NCBI GenBank assembly: GCA_910585825.1
Contig: CAJUEY010000011.1
Span: 1 to 64,000, forward strand
DNA: 64,000 nucleotides
Direction: 5' to 3'
DNA from: an uncultured Lachnospiraceae bacterium
GTDB taxonomy: Bacteria; Bacillota; Clostridia; Lachnospirales; Lachnospiraceae
The notes beneath the pieces were generated by a model. The model was given only the letters and a program-made list of their open reading frames with translations. It was not told where the DNA came from and ran no database searches. The position numbers and the translations under genes were made by a program. Below, one piece after another: positions 8,701-16,284 of this stretch; within the stretch, counting starts at the first letter, position 1; each line of letters begins with the position of its first letter.

Positions 8701-9432
8701 GGATATGTATTTGACGGCTGGTATGCAGGGGAAGAGAAAGTATCAGATCATACCGTCTATACATTTACAGCGACAGAAGATACGGAACTGACTGCAAAGT
8801 TTATAAAACAAGAGATACCGAAGAATGATGATCCGTCACAACTGCCTGTAGTCGGCAATAAAGTGACAGATACGGTTACAAACGGAACGTATATCGTTAC
8901 GACATCTGTTTCGTCGGGGATTGAGGTTGCGTATACAGGAATGGCCAATATGAATCTGACATCATGTACCGTTCCAAATTCCGTAAAGATCAACGGTGTA
9001 GACTGCAAAGTTACATCTATAGCTGCGGGAGCATTTACGAATAATAAGAAGCTTACCAGTGTCACGATAGGGGATCAGATCGAAAAAATCGGAGAAAACG
9101 CTTTTTCCGGATGCAGTAATTTAAAAACGGTAACACTAGGAAAAAATGTGACCGAAATCGAGAAAAAAGCATTTTATAAGAATACTTCTTTAAAAAAGAT
9201 TACAATTCCGGCAAGTATTAAAAAAATCGGAGCAAGCGCATTTCAGGGAGCAAAGAAACTGAAAACCATTACAATTAAGACAAAGAAACTGACCAAGAAA
9301 ACCGTAGGAAAAAACGCTTTTAAGCAGATTCATGCAAAGGCAAAAATCAAAGTACCCGCTAGTAAAGTGCAGGCTTATAAGAAATTGCTGAAATCCAAAG
9401 GACTCTCTTCTAAGGTTTCTGTAAAAAAATAA
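5749..9432 (+). CDS. Secreted multidomain clan GH-A glycosidase (arabinofuranosidase-like)
   Basis: A 1227-residue exported protein. In order: signal peptide (1 to about 34); LamG/concanavalin-like carbohydrate-binding domain (36-262); a short helical module (275-335); a (beta/alpha)8 catalytic domain (about 350-830) with RYPGG at 393, EIGNE (Glu509 as likely acid/base) and SEFG (Glu740 as likely nucleophile); a beta-sandwich tail; an InlB-type beta repeat (about 953-1020); and a BspA-like leucine-rich repeat region (about 1060-1200). RYPGG...DWKKAIGP resembles GH51 enzymes. A beta-rich insert with TFGDGTNGNIP lies between the two catalytic Glu. There is no LPxTG anchor. ATG 5749 has AGGAGG eight bases upstream. 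The likely role is extracellular degradation of plant or host glycans; the substrate is unknown. Confidence 0.8.
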   Translation: MKKLKRRYLSLFLAGCLSVGAFLPFGRTSDVKAAANLTEGLVGYWTFDGTSDAEQMANQVSGQSCTATKAGSGVELKNDGGVSGGSLYFSKQDSSYLKLNLKEADQGLNAAEQDFSIAAWVKFDANPFSAGTDKVNLFQQTADISNTNANGRTIVYLNSAKKYGTYLTGSDAVCNQEISPGNWQHIVFTSNHSTKKVQFYVNGRLASENTLTGDFANAATDILVGAHKNLQASGAIKGSIDELRYYSKVIDQDTAKALYDAFGSIVEMETLSAKLQTLITEAEGLNGGDEEKKELLLAAIAEAEAFLEAGAPTVETLTEQLAKLQSAVDAYKKTAVISIAVDSGEEIREISDAMFGINHRYHNDGYSSWNSEEQKMEPQFDQLTKEAAFGSVRYPGGTVANLYDWKKAIGPVAERKKTIHGNTKEPIEPNFGVDEAMSWIYDELDAEAVWVYAMGQGSAEDAADLFEYLNAPADGDLTNPNGGVDWAEVRAENGHEKPYGVTRFEIGNEMGLWGQNYWMPGCGDSSYAGMANAYVNGGEMTFTKERAVQEEDWRDSAANSDGTAGQVRYARYKFVKEGSAHVYVDDEDWQIVDSLNGQGAKNVCEFEYETGKITFGDGTNGNIPTNGHTITVTYTSLQDGFTAYYDALKDIAAELGMEVEVYTCMERAAAITALQNAGNQYDGAVIHPYSETSPNYDYVISEDDPLFYEKVLGRSLQHNMTRVQELKDLMGEGKVPVVSEFGIYRHNSQFIRAIGHAVYIANEMIDYINFGTPYLNKHCLVDYPKGSDNLGTGAQCVIQAHVNNDGTKDFVSTPSAKAFSIFNNMTGSVQVGQTVNGNDTYYTFEFNGSYDVPVLKVISTKDEEGNIYVTAINNRKNDTTSVTVKVDDRNLAGEEIEIQYLTSDTVYDENTVENPNYVDVVKTTTVCEQETITYDLAPHSITAFRILAEKKVSVSVRAETGGTAEGGTEVKAGSEVTVTAAPDTGYVFDGWYAGEEKVSDHTVYTFTATEDTELTAKFIKQEIPKNDDPSQLPVVGNKVTDTVTNGTYIVTTSVSSGIEVAYTGMANMNLTSCTVPNSVKINGVDCKVTSIAAGAFTNNKKLTSVTIGDQIEKIGENAFSGCSNLKTVTLGKNVTEIEKKAFYKNTSLKKITIPASIKKIGASAFQGAKKLKTITIKTKKLTKKTVGKNAFKQIHAKAKIKVPASKVQAYKKLLKSKGLSSKVSVKK

Positions 9433-9478
9433 AAACAAAAGAAAATACAAGGAATGGCAATAATTTTGAGAAAATCGG

Positions 9479-9506
9479 TTGACGAATGGAAAAATTATGC
9501 TATAAT
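9479..9506 (+). promoter_or_regulatory. Promoter of rpsU
   Basis: TTGACG (9479-9484) and a perfect TATAAT (9501-9506) are separated by 16 bp. The leader to rpsU is about 75 nt. Confidence 0.8.
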
Positions 9507-9585
9507 AAATTCTAGTGCAATAAAATATTACCCAGACAGTTGAATATGCACAATACGCAACTGGAGGGAGGTTAGGTGTGAGACT

Positions 9586-9762
9586 ATGTCGAATGTAATC
9601 GTCAAAGAAAACGAGACTTTAGACAGCGCTTTACGCAGATTCAAAAGAAACTGTGCAAAGGCCGGAATTCAGCAGGAGATTCGTAAAAGAGAACATTACG
9701 AAAAGCCAAGCGTAAGACGTAAGAAAAAGTCTGAAGCAGCAAGAAAACGTAAATATAACTAA
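9586..9762 (+). CDS. rpsU: 30S ribosomal protein S21
   Basis: A 58-residue, very basic protein starting MSNVIVKENETLDSALRRFK and ending in an Arg/Lys-rich tail (RRKKKSEAARKRKYN), the hallmark of bS21. It joins the small-subunit platform and helps mRNA base-pair with 16S rRNA. AGGTG seven bases upstream supports the start. It has its own promoter (9479) and terminator (9775), so it is monocistronic. Confidence 0.97.
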   Translation: MSNVIVKENETLDSALRRFKRNCAKAGIQQEIRKREHYEKPSVRRKKKSEAARKRKYN

Positions 9763-9774
9763 GAGAATCGTGAT

Positions 9775-9806
9775 AAGAAGAAGCTTGTAAGAGCTTCTTC
9801 TTTTTT
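9775..9806 (+). terminator. Intrinsic terminator of rpsU
   Basis: GAAGAAGCT and AGCTTCTTC form a 9-bp stem with a 6-nt loop, followed by six T. It starts 12 bases after the rpsU stop. Confidence 0.92.
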
Positions 9807-9832
9807 GCCAGAATTTTTGAAAAAACAACTGC

Positions 9833-9861
9833 TTGTCCTTTTCTTTATAGTATGCTAAAAT
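9833..9861 (+). promoter_or_regulatory. Promoter of the phosphatase-kinase operon
   Basis: TTGTCC (9833-9838) and TAAAAT (9856-9861) with a 17-bp spacer lie about 40 bp before the phosphatase start and after the rpsU terminator. Confidence 0.6.
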
Positions 9862-9903
9862 ATTTAAAGTTTTAATAGCAGGAACAGAAAGGCGGTGGAT
9901 TAC

Positions 9904-10638
9904 ATGAAATCATGTTCCGTGACAGATATCGGAATGTGCCGGAAAATGAATCAGGATTATTTATATGCATCAGAGATACCGGTAGGTAATCTGCCGAATC
10001 TTTTTATTGTAGCAGATGGCATGGGCGGCCATAATGCGGGAGAATATGCGTCTATGCACTCCATAGATACGATTGTACAAGAATCAGCAGTCTCCAAAGC
10101 AATGCATCCGGTGGAGATTTTGGAGAATGCCATTCGGAAAGCGAATCAGAGACTGATTCATAAAGCGGTAGAAGATATTTCTATGTGGGGCATGGGTACT
10201 ACCGTGGTTGCAGCTGTGATTTCAGGCAGCTGCTTGTATACTGCCAATGTAGGAGACAGCCGTTTGTATATTGTAAGGGATTCTATGATTCAGATCACAC
10301 GAGACCATTCTTATGTAGAAGAAATGGTAAGACGGGGAGAGATTGAAAGAGAGGCTGCCAGAAATCATCCGGATAAGAACATCATTACCCGGGCAGTGGG
10401 AGCCGTATCAGAAATAGAAATAGATTTTTTTGAAACAGAATTGGAACCGAAAGATCAGATACTTTTATGCTCAGACGGATTGACGAATATGATTGAGGAT
10501 GCTGAAATTTGCAGAATCATACGAGAACAGAGAAATCTCTGCAGAGCGGCGGAGGAACTGATCCGAACTGCTAATCAAAACGGAGGAAGAGACAATACGA
10601 CAGTAATCATAATCGATCCATTTTCTGACAGAACGTAG
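9904..10638 (+). CDS. prpC: PP2C-type Ser/Thr protein phosphatase
   Basis: A 244-residue metal-dependent phosphatase that reverses phosphorylation by the PASTA kinase encoded next. Family motifs are in order: NQD near the N-terminus, ADGMGGHNAGE (metal-binding Asp/Gly), GTT, GDSRLY, CSDGLTNM and GGRDNTTVI at the C-terminus. There is no signal or membrane segment, so it acts in the cytoplasm. ATG 9904 is preferred; an in-frame GTG three codons earlier is possible. It is 26 bp upstream of the kinase gene, the standard Firmicutes arrangement. Confidence 0.95.
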   Translation: MKSCSVTDIGMCRKMNQDYLYASEIPVGNLPNLFIVADGMGGHNAGEYASMHSIDTIVQESAVSKAMHPVEILENAIRKANQRLIHKAVEDISMWGMGTTVVAAVISGSCLYTANVGDSRLYIVRDSMIQITRDHSYVEEMVRRGEIEREAARNHPDKNIITRAVGAVSEIEIDFFETELEPKDQILLCSDGLTNMIEDAEICRIIREQRNLCRAAEELIRTANQNGGRDNTTVIIIDPFSDRT

Positions 10639-10664
10639 ATTGAGCGTTCAGAAAGGAGGAAGAG

Positions 10665-12698
10665 ATGTTAAAAGCAGGAATGTTTGTAGCAGACCGCTAT
10701 GAAATCATAGGAAAGATCGGCACCGGCGGAATGTCAGATGTCTATAAAGCAAGAGATCATATATTAGGACGTTTTGTTGCCATTAAAGTATTGAAACAGG
10801 AATTCAGCGAAGATGTGAATTTTGTGGTAAAATTCCGGACAGAGGCCCAGTCGGCAGCAGGACTTGAGCATCCCAATATTGTCAATATCTATGATGTCGG
10901 CAGTGAAGAAGGCATGCATTATATTGTCATGGAATATGTAGAGGGCGTTACCCTTAAGACTTATATTGAGAAAAAAGGCAGGCTCACTTACAAAGAGGCT
11001 GTCAGTATTGCCATTCAGGTGGGCAGGGGCATGGAGGCAGCTCATGCCAAGAGTATCATTCACAGAGATATCAAGCCTCAGAATATTCTGATTTCTACAG
11101 AGGGAAAGGCCAAGGTAACGGATTTCGGCATTGCAAGAGCCGTTTCCAACAATACGATCAGCGCGGATGTTATGGGTTCCGTACATTATGCATCGCCAGA
11201 GCAGGCGCGCAACGGTTTTGTAGACAGTAAAAGCGATATTTACTCCCTTGGCATCGTTATGTACGAGATGGTGACAGGCCGTGTGCCTTTTGACGGAGAG
11301 ACCACGGTTTCCATAGCAATACAGCATTTGCAGGAGGAGATGCCTTCTCCCAGGACTTATGCAGCAGAGCTTCCCATCAGTCTGGAAAAAATTATTTTGA
11401 AATGTACGCAGAAAAGTCCGGACCGTCGGTATGGCGGTACGACGGAACTTTTGGGAGATTTGAAACAGGTTTTGGTGCATCCGGATGTGGATTTTGTAAA
11501 AATGGCAGACGGCAGTATGAATCGCACCAGAGTCATGGATGAGAGAGAAGTCAATGAAATCAAAAATGCCAGAAATCCCAAAGCAGAAGAACCGAGGAGA
11601 AACTACGAAGAGCCGGAGGAAGATTCGGAAGAAGAGGAAGAAGGAGACGGTTTTTTAAATCCAAGGCTGGAGAAAGCCGTGACAATCGGCGGCGTCATTG
11701 CAGCTTTGATTATTGTGGCAATTGTAGTTTATCTGGCAGGAAATATATTTGGTATATTCGGCGGTTCTGATAAGGAGAAGGAGAAGGACACAGAAGAACC
11801 TTCCGTAATCAATACAGAGCAGGTCAAAAAAGAACAAGTTTCCATGATTGAGGTAAGGGGAAAGACCTTTGATGAGGCGAAAGAAGCGCTAAAGGAAATC
11901 GGACTTGGCATCAGAGAGGCGGGAACAGGTTCTTCCGATGAATATGATAAGGGACAGATCATGTCTCAGGATGTGGAAGAAGGAGAAAAAGTAGATGTCA
12001 ACACAACGATCTATGTATATATCAGTACAGGGGCGGGAGAAGTTCAGATTCCCAGTGTTTTGGACTATGACAGTGAAGCGGCAATGAATATGCTTAGAGA
12101 TCAGGGATTTGATCCGGTGCGCAAATACGAATACAGTGATACGGTAGCTTCCGGCAAAGTCATTTCCCAGACGCCTTCCGGAGGCACGCCCGGGAAAAAA
12201 GGAGATACAGTTACAATTGTAGTCAGCCAGGGAAAAGAAGCGGTTGCAGTACCGGGGGTATTGAACCGGTCACAGGAAGAGGCTGTTAATATGCTGACAC
12301 AGGCGGGACTCACCGTTACCAGCACTTCTACGGAACCCAGCGATACGATACCGGCAGGCAATGTTGTCAATCAAAGTATTCCGGAGGGAAAATACGTAGA
12401 CAGAGGAACTGGGATCACCCTTGTAATCAGTTCCGGGAGCAATAAGGATTATTATTTCTGCAAAGCAGAGATTTCTCTTCCCACCAATGCGGAGGTGGTG
12501 TCTGCAGATATCGTATTAACTGCTTCTGACGGCACGCAGTTACAGACATGGTCCGGTGTGAAAAGCTCCAAATTCCCCTATAAGATCAGCCGTGGGGACA
12601 TTGAAAACTGTGACAGCGGAACCATCAGGATTACCTGGCATCTGGCAGACGGCAGTACCAGTACGCAGACAGATAATGTGATGTTTACGAAACAATAA
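10665..12698 (+). CDS. prkC: PASTA-domain Ser/Thr protein kinase
   Basis: A 677-residue membrane kinase that senses muropeptides or lipid II and controls wall metabolism, translation and dormancy exit in Firmicutes. The kinase domain (about 1-270) has GTGGMS (Gly loop), VAIKVL (Lys), HRDIKPQN (catalytic) and DFG. An acidic juxtamembrane stretch (about 300-330, EEEEEG) leads to one transmembrane helix (about 337-365), then three PASTA repeats (about 390-455, 456-522, 523-592) and an extracellular C-terminal domain (593-677) ending in a beta-rich tail. AAAGGAGG lies before the ATG. It is followed closely by rsgA. Confidence 0.96.
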   Translation: MLKAGMFVADRYEIIGKIGTGGMSDVYKARDHILGRFVAIKVLKQEFSEDVNFVVKFRTEAQSAAGLEHPNIVNIYDVGSEEGMHYIVMEYVEGVTLKTYIEKKGRLTYKEAVSIAIQVGRGMEAAHAKSIIHRDIKPQNILISTEGKAKVTDFGIARAVSNNTISADVMGSVHYASPEQARNGFVDSKSDIYSLGIVMYEMVTGRVPFDGETTVSIAIQHLQEEMPSPRTYAAELPISLEKIILKCTQKSPDRRYGGTTELLGDLKQVLVHPDVDFVKMADGSMNRTRVMDEREVNEIKNARNPKAEEPRRNYEEPEEDSEEEEEGDGFLNPRLEKAVTIGGVIAALIIVAIVVYLAGNIFGIFGGSDKEKEKDTEEPSVINTEQVKKEQVSMIEVRGKTFDEAKEALKEIGLGIREAGTGSSDEYDKGQIMSQDVEEGEKVDVNTTIYVYISTGAGEVQIPSVLDYDSEAAMNMLRDQGFDPVRKYEYSDTVASGKVISQTPSGGTPGKKGDTVTIVVSQGKEAVAVPGVLNRSQEEAVNMLTQAGLTVTSTSTEPSDTIPAGNVVNQSIPEGKYVDRGTGITLVISSGSNKDYYFCKAEISLPTNAEVVSADIVLTASDGTQLQTWSGVKSSKFPYKISRGDIENCDSGTIRITWHLADGSTSTQTDNVMFTKQ

Positions 12699-12709
12699 TT
12701 GGGATTTTT

Positions 12710-13603
12710 ATGACAGGAAAGATTATCAAAGGCATTTCCGGATTCTACTACGTACACGCAGCAGAATCCGGAATTTATGAATGTAAAGCAAAAGGAATTT
12801 TCCGCAATCGGAAAATAAAGCCCCTGGTGGGAGACAACGTCGAAATAGACGTATTGGATGAAAAAGAAAAAAAAGGAAATATTATTGATATTAAAGAGCG
12901 GAAAAACGAATTGATTCGTCCTGCTGTTGCCAATATTGATCAGGCGCTTTTGATTTTTGCAGCAGCAAAGCCGGAACCGAATTATAGTCTTTTGGAGCGT
13001 TTTCTGATTATGATGCGCTGTCAGCAAATTCCGGTGATCATTTGCTTTAATAAATCCGATTTGTGCAAAAATGAGAAAATGGAGCAGATTGCCGATGTCT
13101 ATAAAAAATGCGGTTTCCCCCTTTTGTTTACCAGCGCAATATTGAATCAGGGGATAGAAGATTTATTTTTTCTGCTGGAGGGTAAGACAAGCGCTGTCGC
13201 GGGTCCTTCCGGCGTGGGTAAATCGTCCATAGTCAACCGGCTGCAGGATGAAGTGCAGATGGAGACAGGAGATATCAGCAGAAAGATTGAACGGGGGAAA
13301 AATACTACAAGACATTCTCAGTTGATTCATATAAAAGAGAATACGTATATTATGGATACGCCGGGATTTGGTTCGTTAGATCTTTTGGGAATCCATTCCG
13401 ATACATTGTGGAGTTATTATGAGGAATTCCTGCCTTATGAACCGGACTGCAGATTCAAAGGCTGCAGCCACATCAATGAACCAAACTGTGGAATCAAGCA
13501 GGCGTTGGAGGAAGGAAAGATTCACAGACAGCGTTACGAAAATTATGTCAGCTTATATCGGGAACTAAAAGAAAATGAAAAATTTGAGTGGAGGAAGTTA
13601 TGA
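12710..13603 (+). CDS. rsgA: Ribosome small-subunit assembly GTPase
   Basis: A 297-residue circularly permuted GTPase that checks late 30S maturation. An N-terminal OB fold (1-70) is followed by NKSD (G4), GPSGVGKSS (P-loop, G1), DTPGF (G3) and a C-terminal zinc knuckle with C-x5-C-x-H-x5-C (CRFKGCSHINEPNC). The ribosome site is weak (TTGGGATTTTT), which suggests coupling with the kinase gene 11 bp upstream. Its stop overlaps the rpe start by ATGA. Confidence 0.96.
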   Translation: MTGKIIKGISGFYYVHAAESGIYECKAKGIFRNRKIKPLVGDNVEIDVLDEKEKKGNIIDIKERKNELIRPAVANIDQALLIFAAAKPEPNYSLLERFLIMMRCQQIPVIICFNKSDLCKNEKMEQIADVYKKCGFPLLFTSAILNQGIEDLFFLLEGKTSAVAGPSGVGKSSIVNRLQDEVQMETGDISRKIERGKNTTRHSQLIHIKENTYIMDTPGFGSLDLLGIHSDTLWSYYEEFLPYEPDCRFKGCSHINEPNCGIKQALEEGKIHRQRYENYVSLYRELKENEKFEWRKL

Positions 13604-14265
13604 ATTGTTTATCACCGTCTTTGTTATCGGCAGATTTTGCCAATCTGGGAGAGCAGGTTGCCCTGTTGGATGCGGCAGGCGCCCAGTATGTGCATATTGA
13701 TGTAATGGATGGAATGTTTGTACCGAGTATTTCCATGGGAATTCCGGTGATTCAATCTATCCGTCCTGTCAGCGACCGGATTTTTGACGTTCATCTGATG
13801 ATACAGGACCCGGACCGCTATATTGATGATTTTGTCAATGCAGGTGCAGATATTATTACAGTACATGCCGAGGCCTGCGTCCATTTAGACCGTTCGATTC
13901 AGAAAATTAAGGAGAAAGGAATTCTTGCGGGCGTGGCGTTAAATCCGGCAACTTCCCTCAGTGCAGTGGAGTATGTCTTAGAGGAAGTAGATATGGTTTT
14001 AGTTATGACAGTTAATCCGGGATTTGGCGGACAGAAATTAATTCCCTATACCATAGATAAAATCAGAGATTTGAGAAGTATGCTGGATGAAAGAGGCTTA
14101 AAAACAGATATTGAGGCAGACGGCGGCGTGACACTGGATAATGTGGGAAAAGTGCTTGGGTCCGGTGCAAATATCGTAGTGGCGGGAAGTGCGGTTTTTG
14201 GCGGAAACATAAAAGAAAACATTGAAAATTTTTTGCATTATATGACGGAACAGGAACAAAAATGA
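13600..14265 (+). CDS. rpe: Ribulose-phosphate 3-epimerase
   Basis: Interconverts D-ribulose 5-phosphate and D-xylulose 5-phosphate in the pentose phosphate pathway. The 221-residue TIM barrel shows SPSLLSADF at the N-terminus, HIDVMDG, VHLMI, HAEA, VNPGFGGQ (phosphate loop) and EADGGV, including the metal-binding His and Asp. ATG 13600 overlaps the rsgA stop by 4 bp and has GGAGGAAG upstream; it also overlaps thiN by 4 bp. Confidence 0.97.
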   Translation: MNCLSPSLLSADFANLGEQVALLDAAGAQYVHIDVMDGMFVPSISMGIPVIQSIRPVSDRIFDVHLMIQDPDRYIDDFVNAGADIITVHAEACVHLDRSIQKIKEKGILAGVALNPATSLSAVEYVLEEVDMVLVMTVNPGFGGQKLIPYTIDKIRDLRSMLDERGLKTDIEADGGVTLDNVGKVLGSGANIVVAGSAVFGGNIKENIENFLHYMTEQEQK

Positions 14266-14912
14266 GAAGAGCAGTAATCATAGCCGGCGGACAAATCGAA
14301 GAGGATTTCTGTCTGGCATATATAGAGCGTTATGCATTTGAACATAAAGTTGCAGTAGATTTTGGCTTGGAGTTTTTTTATCATACCGGAATAAAACCGG
14401 ATCGGATTGTGGGCGATTTTGATTCTGTGGATTCAAAGGCGCTTTCTTTTTTTGAAGAGCAGGATCAAACAGAGTGGCTGCGTCTGATTCCGGAAAAAGA
14501 CGATACAGATACGGAGGCTGCGTTGAGAGGCTTGATCCGGGAGGGGTATGAAGAGATTCATATCCTAGGCGGCATTGGAAGCAGATTGGATCATACGCTG
14601 GGAAATATAGAACTTCTGGGGATTGGGCTCATGATGGGAGTCCGGATTTTTCTGGTGGATTCCCATAACAGAATCCGCATGATCAGAGAAGGAATTACCA
14701 TTTCCAGAAAAGAGCAGTATGGAGATTATATTTCCCTCCTTCCCTTCACGCCGCAGGTTACGGGTATCACTTTGACCGGTATGAAATATCCGCTGACGGA
14801 TTATACCATGGTGTGCTACACGACGATTGGGATCAGCAATGAAATCGTAGCAGAGGAAGGAAAAATTTCTTTAAAGGATGGAATTCTGCTGATGTTTGAG
14901 ACGAAAGATTAA
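14262..14912 (+). CDS. thiN: Thiamine pyrophosphokinase
   Basis: Transfers pyrophosphate from ATP to thiamine to make thiamine diphosphate. The 216-residue protein has the family motifs GDFDS and EKDDTDTE (metal and ATP binding), GGIGSRLDHTLGN (thiamine-binding region) and a beta-rich C-terminus with SLLPF. It starts in the ATGA overlap with rpe and is the last gene of the kinase operon. Confidence 0.95.
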   Translation: MRRAVIIAGGQIEEDFCLAYIERYAFEHKVAVDFGLEFFYHTGIKPDRIVGDFDSVDSKALSFFEEQDQTEWLRLIPEKDDTDTEAALRGLIREGYEEIHILGGIGSRLDHTLGNIELLGIGLMMGVRIFLVDSHNRIRMIREGITISRKEQYGDYISLLPFTPQVTGITLTGMKYPLTDYTMVCYTTIGISNEIVAEEGKISLKDGILLMFETKD

Positions 14913-14965
14913 AATCGGCGGTTCGATAAAAAACGCCCGGGGAAACATGCAGGGAGGAACCTACA

Positions 14966-15862
14966 GTGCAGGAAAGCAGATTATTTAAGATTGTGTATCA
15001 TCTGCTTGATAAAGGACGGGCCACGGCTCCGGAATTAGCAGAAAAATTTGAAGTATCTGTAAGAACGATTTACCGGGATATTGATGCGCTAAGCAGTGCA
15101 GGCATCCCTGTTTATGCGGAAACAGGTCGAAACGGCGGCATTCATTTGATGAATGATTTTGTTTTGGACAAAGCCGTATTGTCCGAGGAAGAAAAGCAGG
15201 AAATATTAACAGCATTGCAAAGCATAAACTATACGCAGCATATCAGCGGCAGTCAAACCTTGCAAAAGCTCTCTGCGATATTTCATCTCAGTTCGGAGAA
15301 TTGGCTTGAAGTGGATTTTTCCAGATGGGGAAACAAGGGGAGTGACAATGAGAAATTTGAATTGCTCAAATCAGCGGTAATTCATCAAAAATGCATAAAA
15401 ATAACCTATGCAAATTCCTGCGGAACTATTAAAGAAAGAATTGTCCAGCCGTTAAAGATGTCATATAAGTCTATGGCGTGGTACTTAAAAGCGTATTGTA
15501 CAGAACAACAGGATTACCGCATTTTTAAGCTGACTCGCATTATAGATTTGGAAATTCTTACGGATGGTTTTTGCAAAAGAGCATTTCCGAAATTAGATGA
15601 AACGATGGGTCAAGCTTACAATACAATCGTACTGCGTTTTCCCCGAAATATGTCCTATCGTGTTTACGATGAATTTGATCAAACGAGGATAAACAGACAG
15701 GAAAATGGAGATTTAATTGTATCTGCTGAAATGCCGGAAGATGAATGGCTCATAGGGTATGTATTATCATTTGGAACACAGATAGATATTATCGAGCCTG
15801 CGTATCTTAAAAATATTGTGGCAGAACAGGCAAAGAAAATTTATGAAAAATATACCTTATGA
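14966..15862 (+). CDS. HTH-WYL (YafY-type) transcriptional regulator
   Basis: A 298-residue regulator with an N-terminal winged HTH (residues 1-60: ELAEKFEVSVRTIYRDIDALSSAGIPVY) and a WYL-type ligand domain (about 130-230), here with SMAWYLKAYC and the FKLTRI strand, plus a WCX-like C-terminal extension. Such proteins respond to small effectors or nucleic acids. GTG start with GGGAGGA nine bases upstream. The next gene downstream (zinc ribbon, 15981) has a dyad in its promoter and is the likely target. Confidence 0.9.
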   Translation: MQESRLFKIVYHLLDKGRATAPELAEKFEVSVRTIYRDIDALSSAGIPVYAETGRNGGIHLMNDFVLDKAVLSEEEKQEILTALQSINYTQHISGSQTLQKLSAIFHLSSENWLEVDFSRWGNKGSDNEKFELLKSAVIHQKCIKITYANSCGTIKERIVQPLKMSYKSMAWYLKAYCTEQQDYRIFKLTRIIDLEILTDGFCKRAFPKLDETMGQAYNTIVLRFPRNMSYRVYDEFDQTRINRQENGDLIVSAEMPEDEWLIGYVLSFGTQIDIIEPAYLKNIVAEQAKKIYEKYTL

Positions 15863-15904
15863 AACGGTCGGATAGTCAAAATAAAAGCCCGAAGAGTATA
15901 AAAC

Positions 15905-15938
15905 CTGACATAGGATGTCAGCATTTGTGTGCTACACT
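15905..15938 (+). promoter_or_regulatory. Operator-like dyad and -10 before the zinc-ribbon gene
   Basis: CTGACAT (15905-15911) and ATGTCAG (15915-15921) form a perfect 7-bp dyad with a 3-bp centre, followed 11 bp later by TACACT (15933-15938), a fair -10. The dyad covers the expected -35 position, a layout typical of repressor control, probably by the adjacent WYL regulator. Confidence 0.5.
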
Positions 15939-15980
15939 GTTCATGTAACCAAACAGATTTTGTATTTAGGAGGATGGAAC

Positions 15981-16247
15981 ATGAACGAAAAATATTGTCA
16001 ATGCTGTGGTATGCCAATGGGCAATACCGATGAACTGTACGGGAGAAATAAGGATGGAAGCAAAAATGAGGATTACTGCAGGTATTGTTTTGAAAATGGT
16101 GCTTTTACAAGCGATTGCACAATGGACGAAATGATTGAGTTTTGTATTCCTCATATGGTAAAGGCTCATTCTGATATGACAGAAAATGAAGCCCGAAGCA
16201 TGATGAAAACGTTTTTTCCCACACTCAAGCGGTGGAAAACAGCGTAA
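15981..16247 (+). CDS. Small zinc-ribbon protein
   Basis: An 88-residue cytoplasmic protein with YCQCCGMPMG and EDYCRYCFENG, two CxxC knuckles that bind zinc, followed by TMDEMIEFCIPHM. This is the putative zinc-ribbon family found beside AraC- and YafY-type regulators. Its biochemical role is unknown. ATG 15981 follows AGGAGG by seven bases; an upstream in-frame ATG at 15915 lies inside the operator-like dyad and is rejected. Confidence 0.85.
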   Translation: MNEKYCQCCGMPMGNTDELYGRNKDGSKNEDYCRYCFENGAFTSDCTMDEMIEFCIPHMVKAHSDMTENEARSMMKTFFPTLKRWKTA

Positions 16248-16284
16248 TTTTCAAAGGTTTGCGCCGACGGCAGTGGTAAAACCA

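Noticed and set aside
10764..11480. Long minus-strand frame (238 codons) opposite the kinase gene
   Set aside because: It mirrors a gene with intact kinase motifs, its translation is Cys/His/Phe-rich without domains, and it has no ribosome site.
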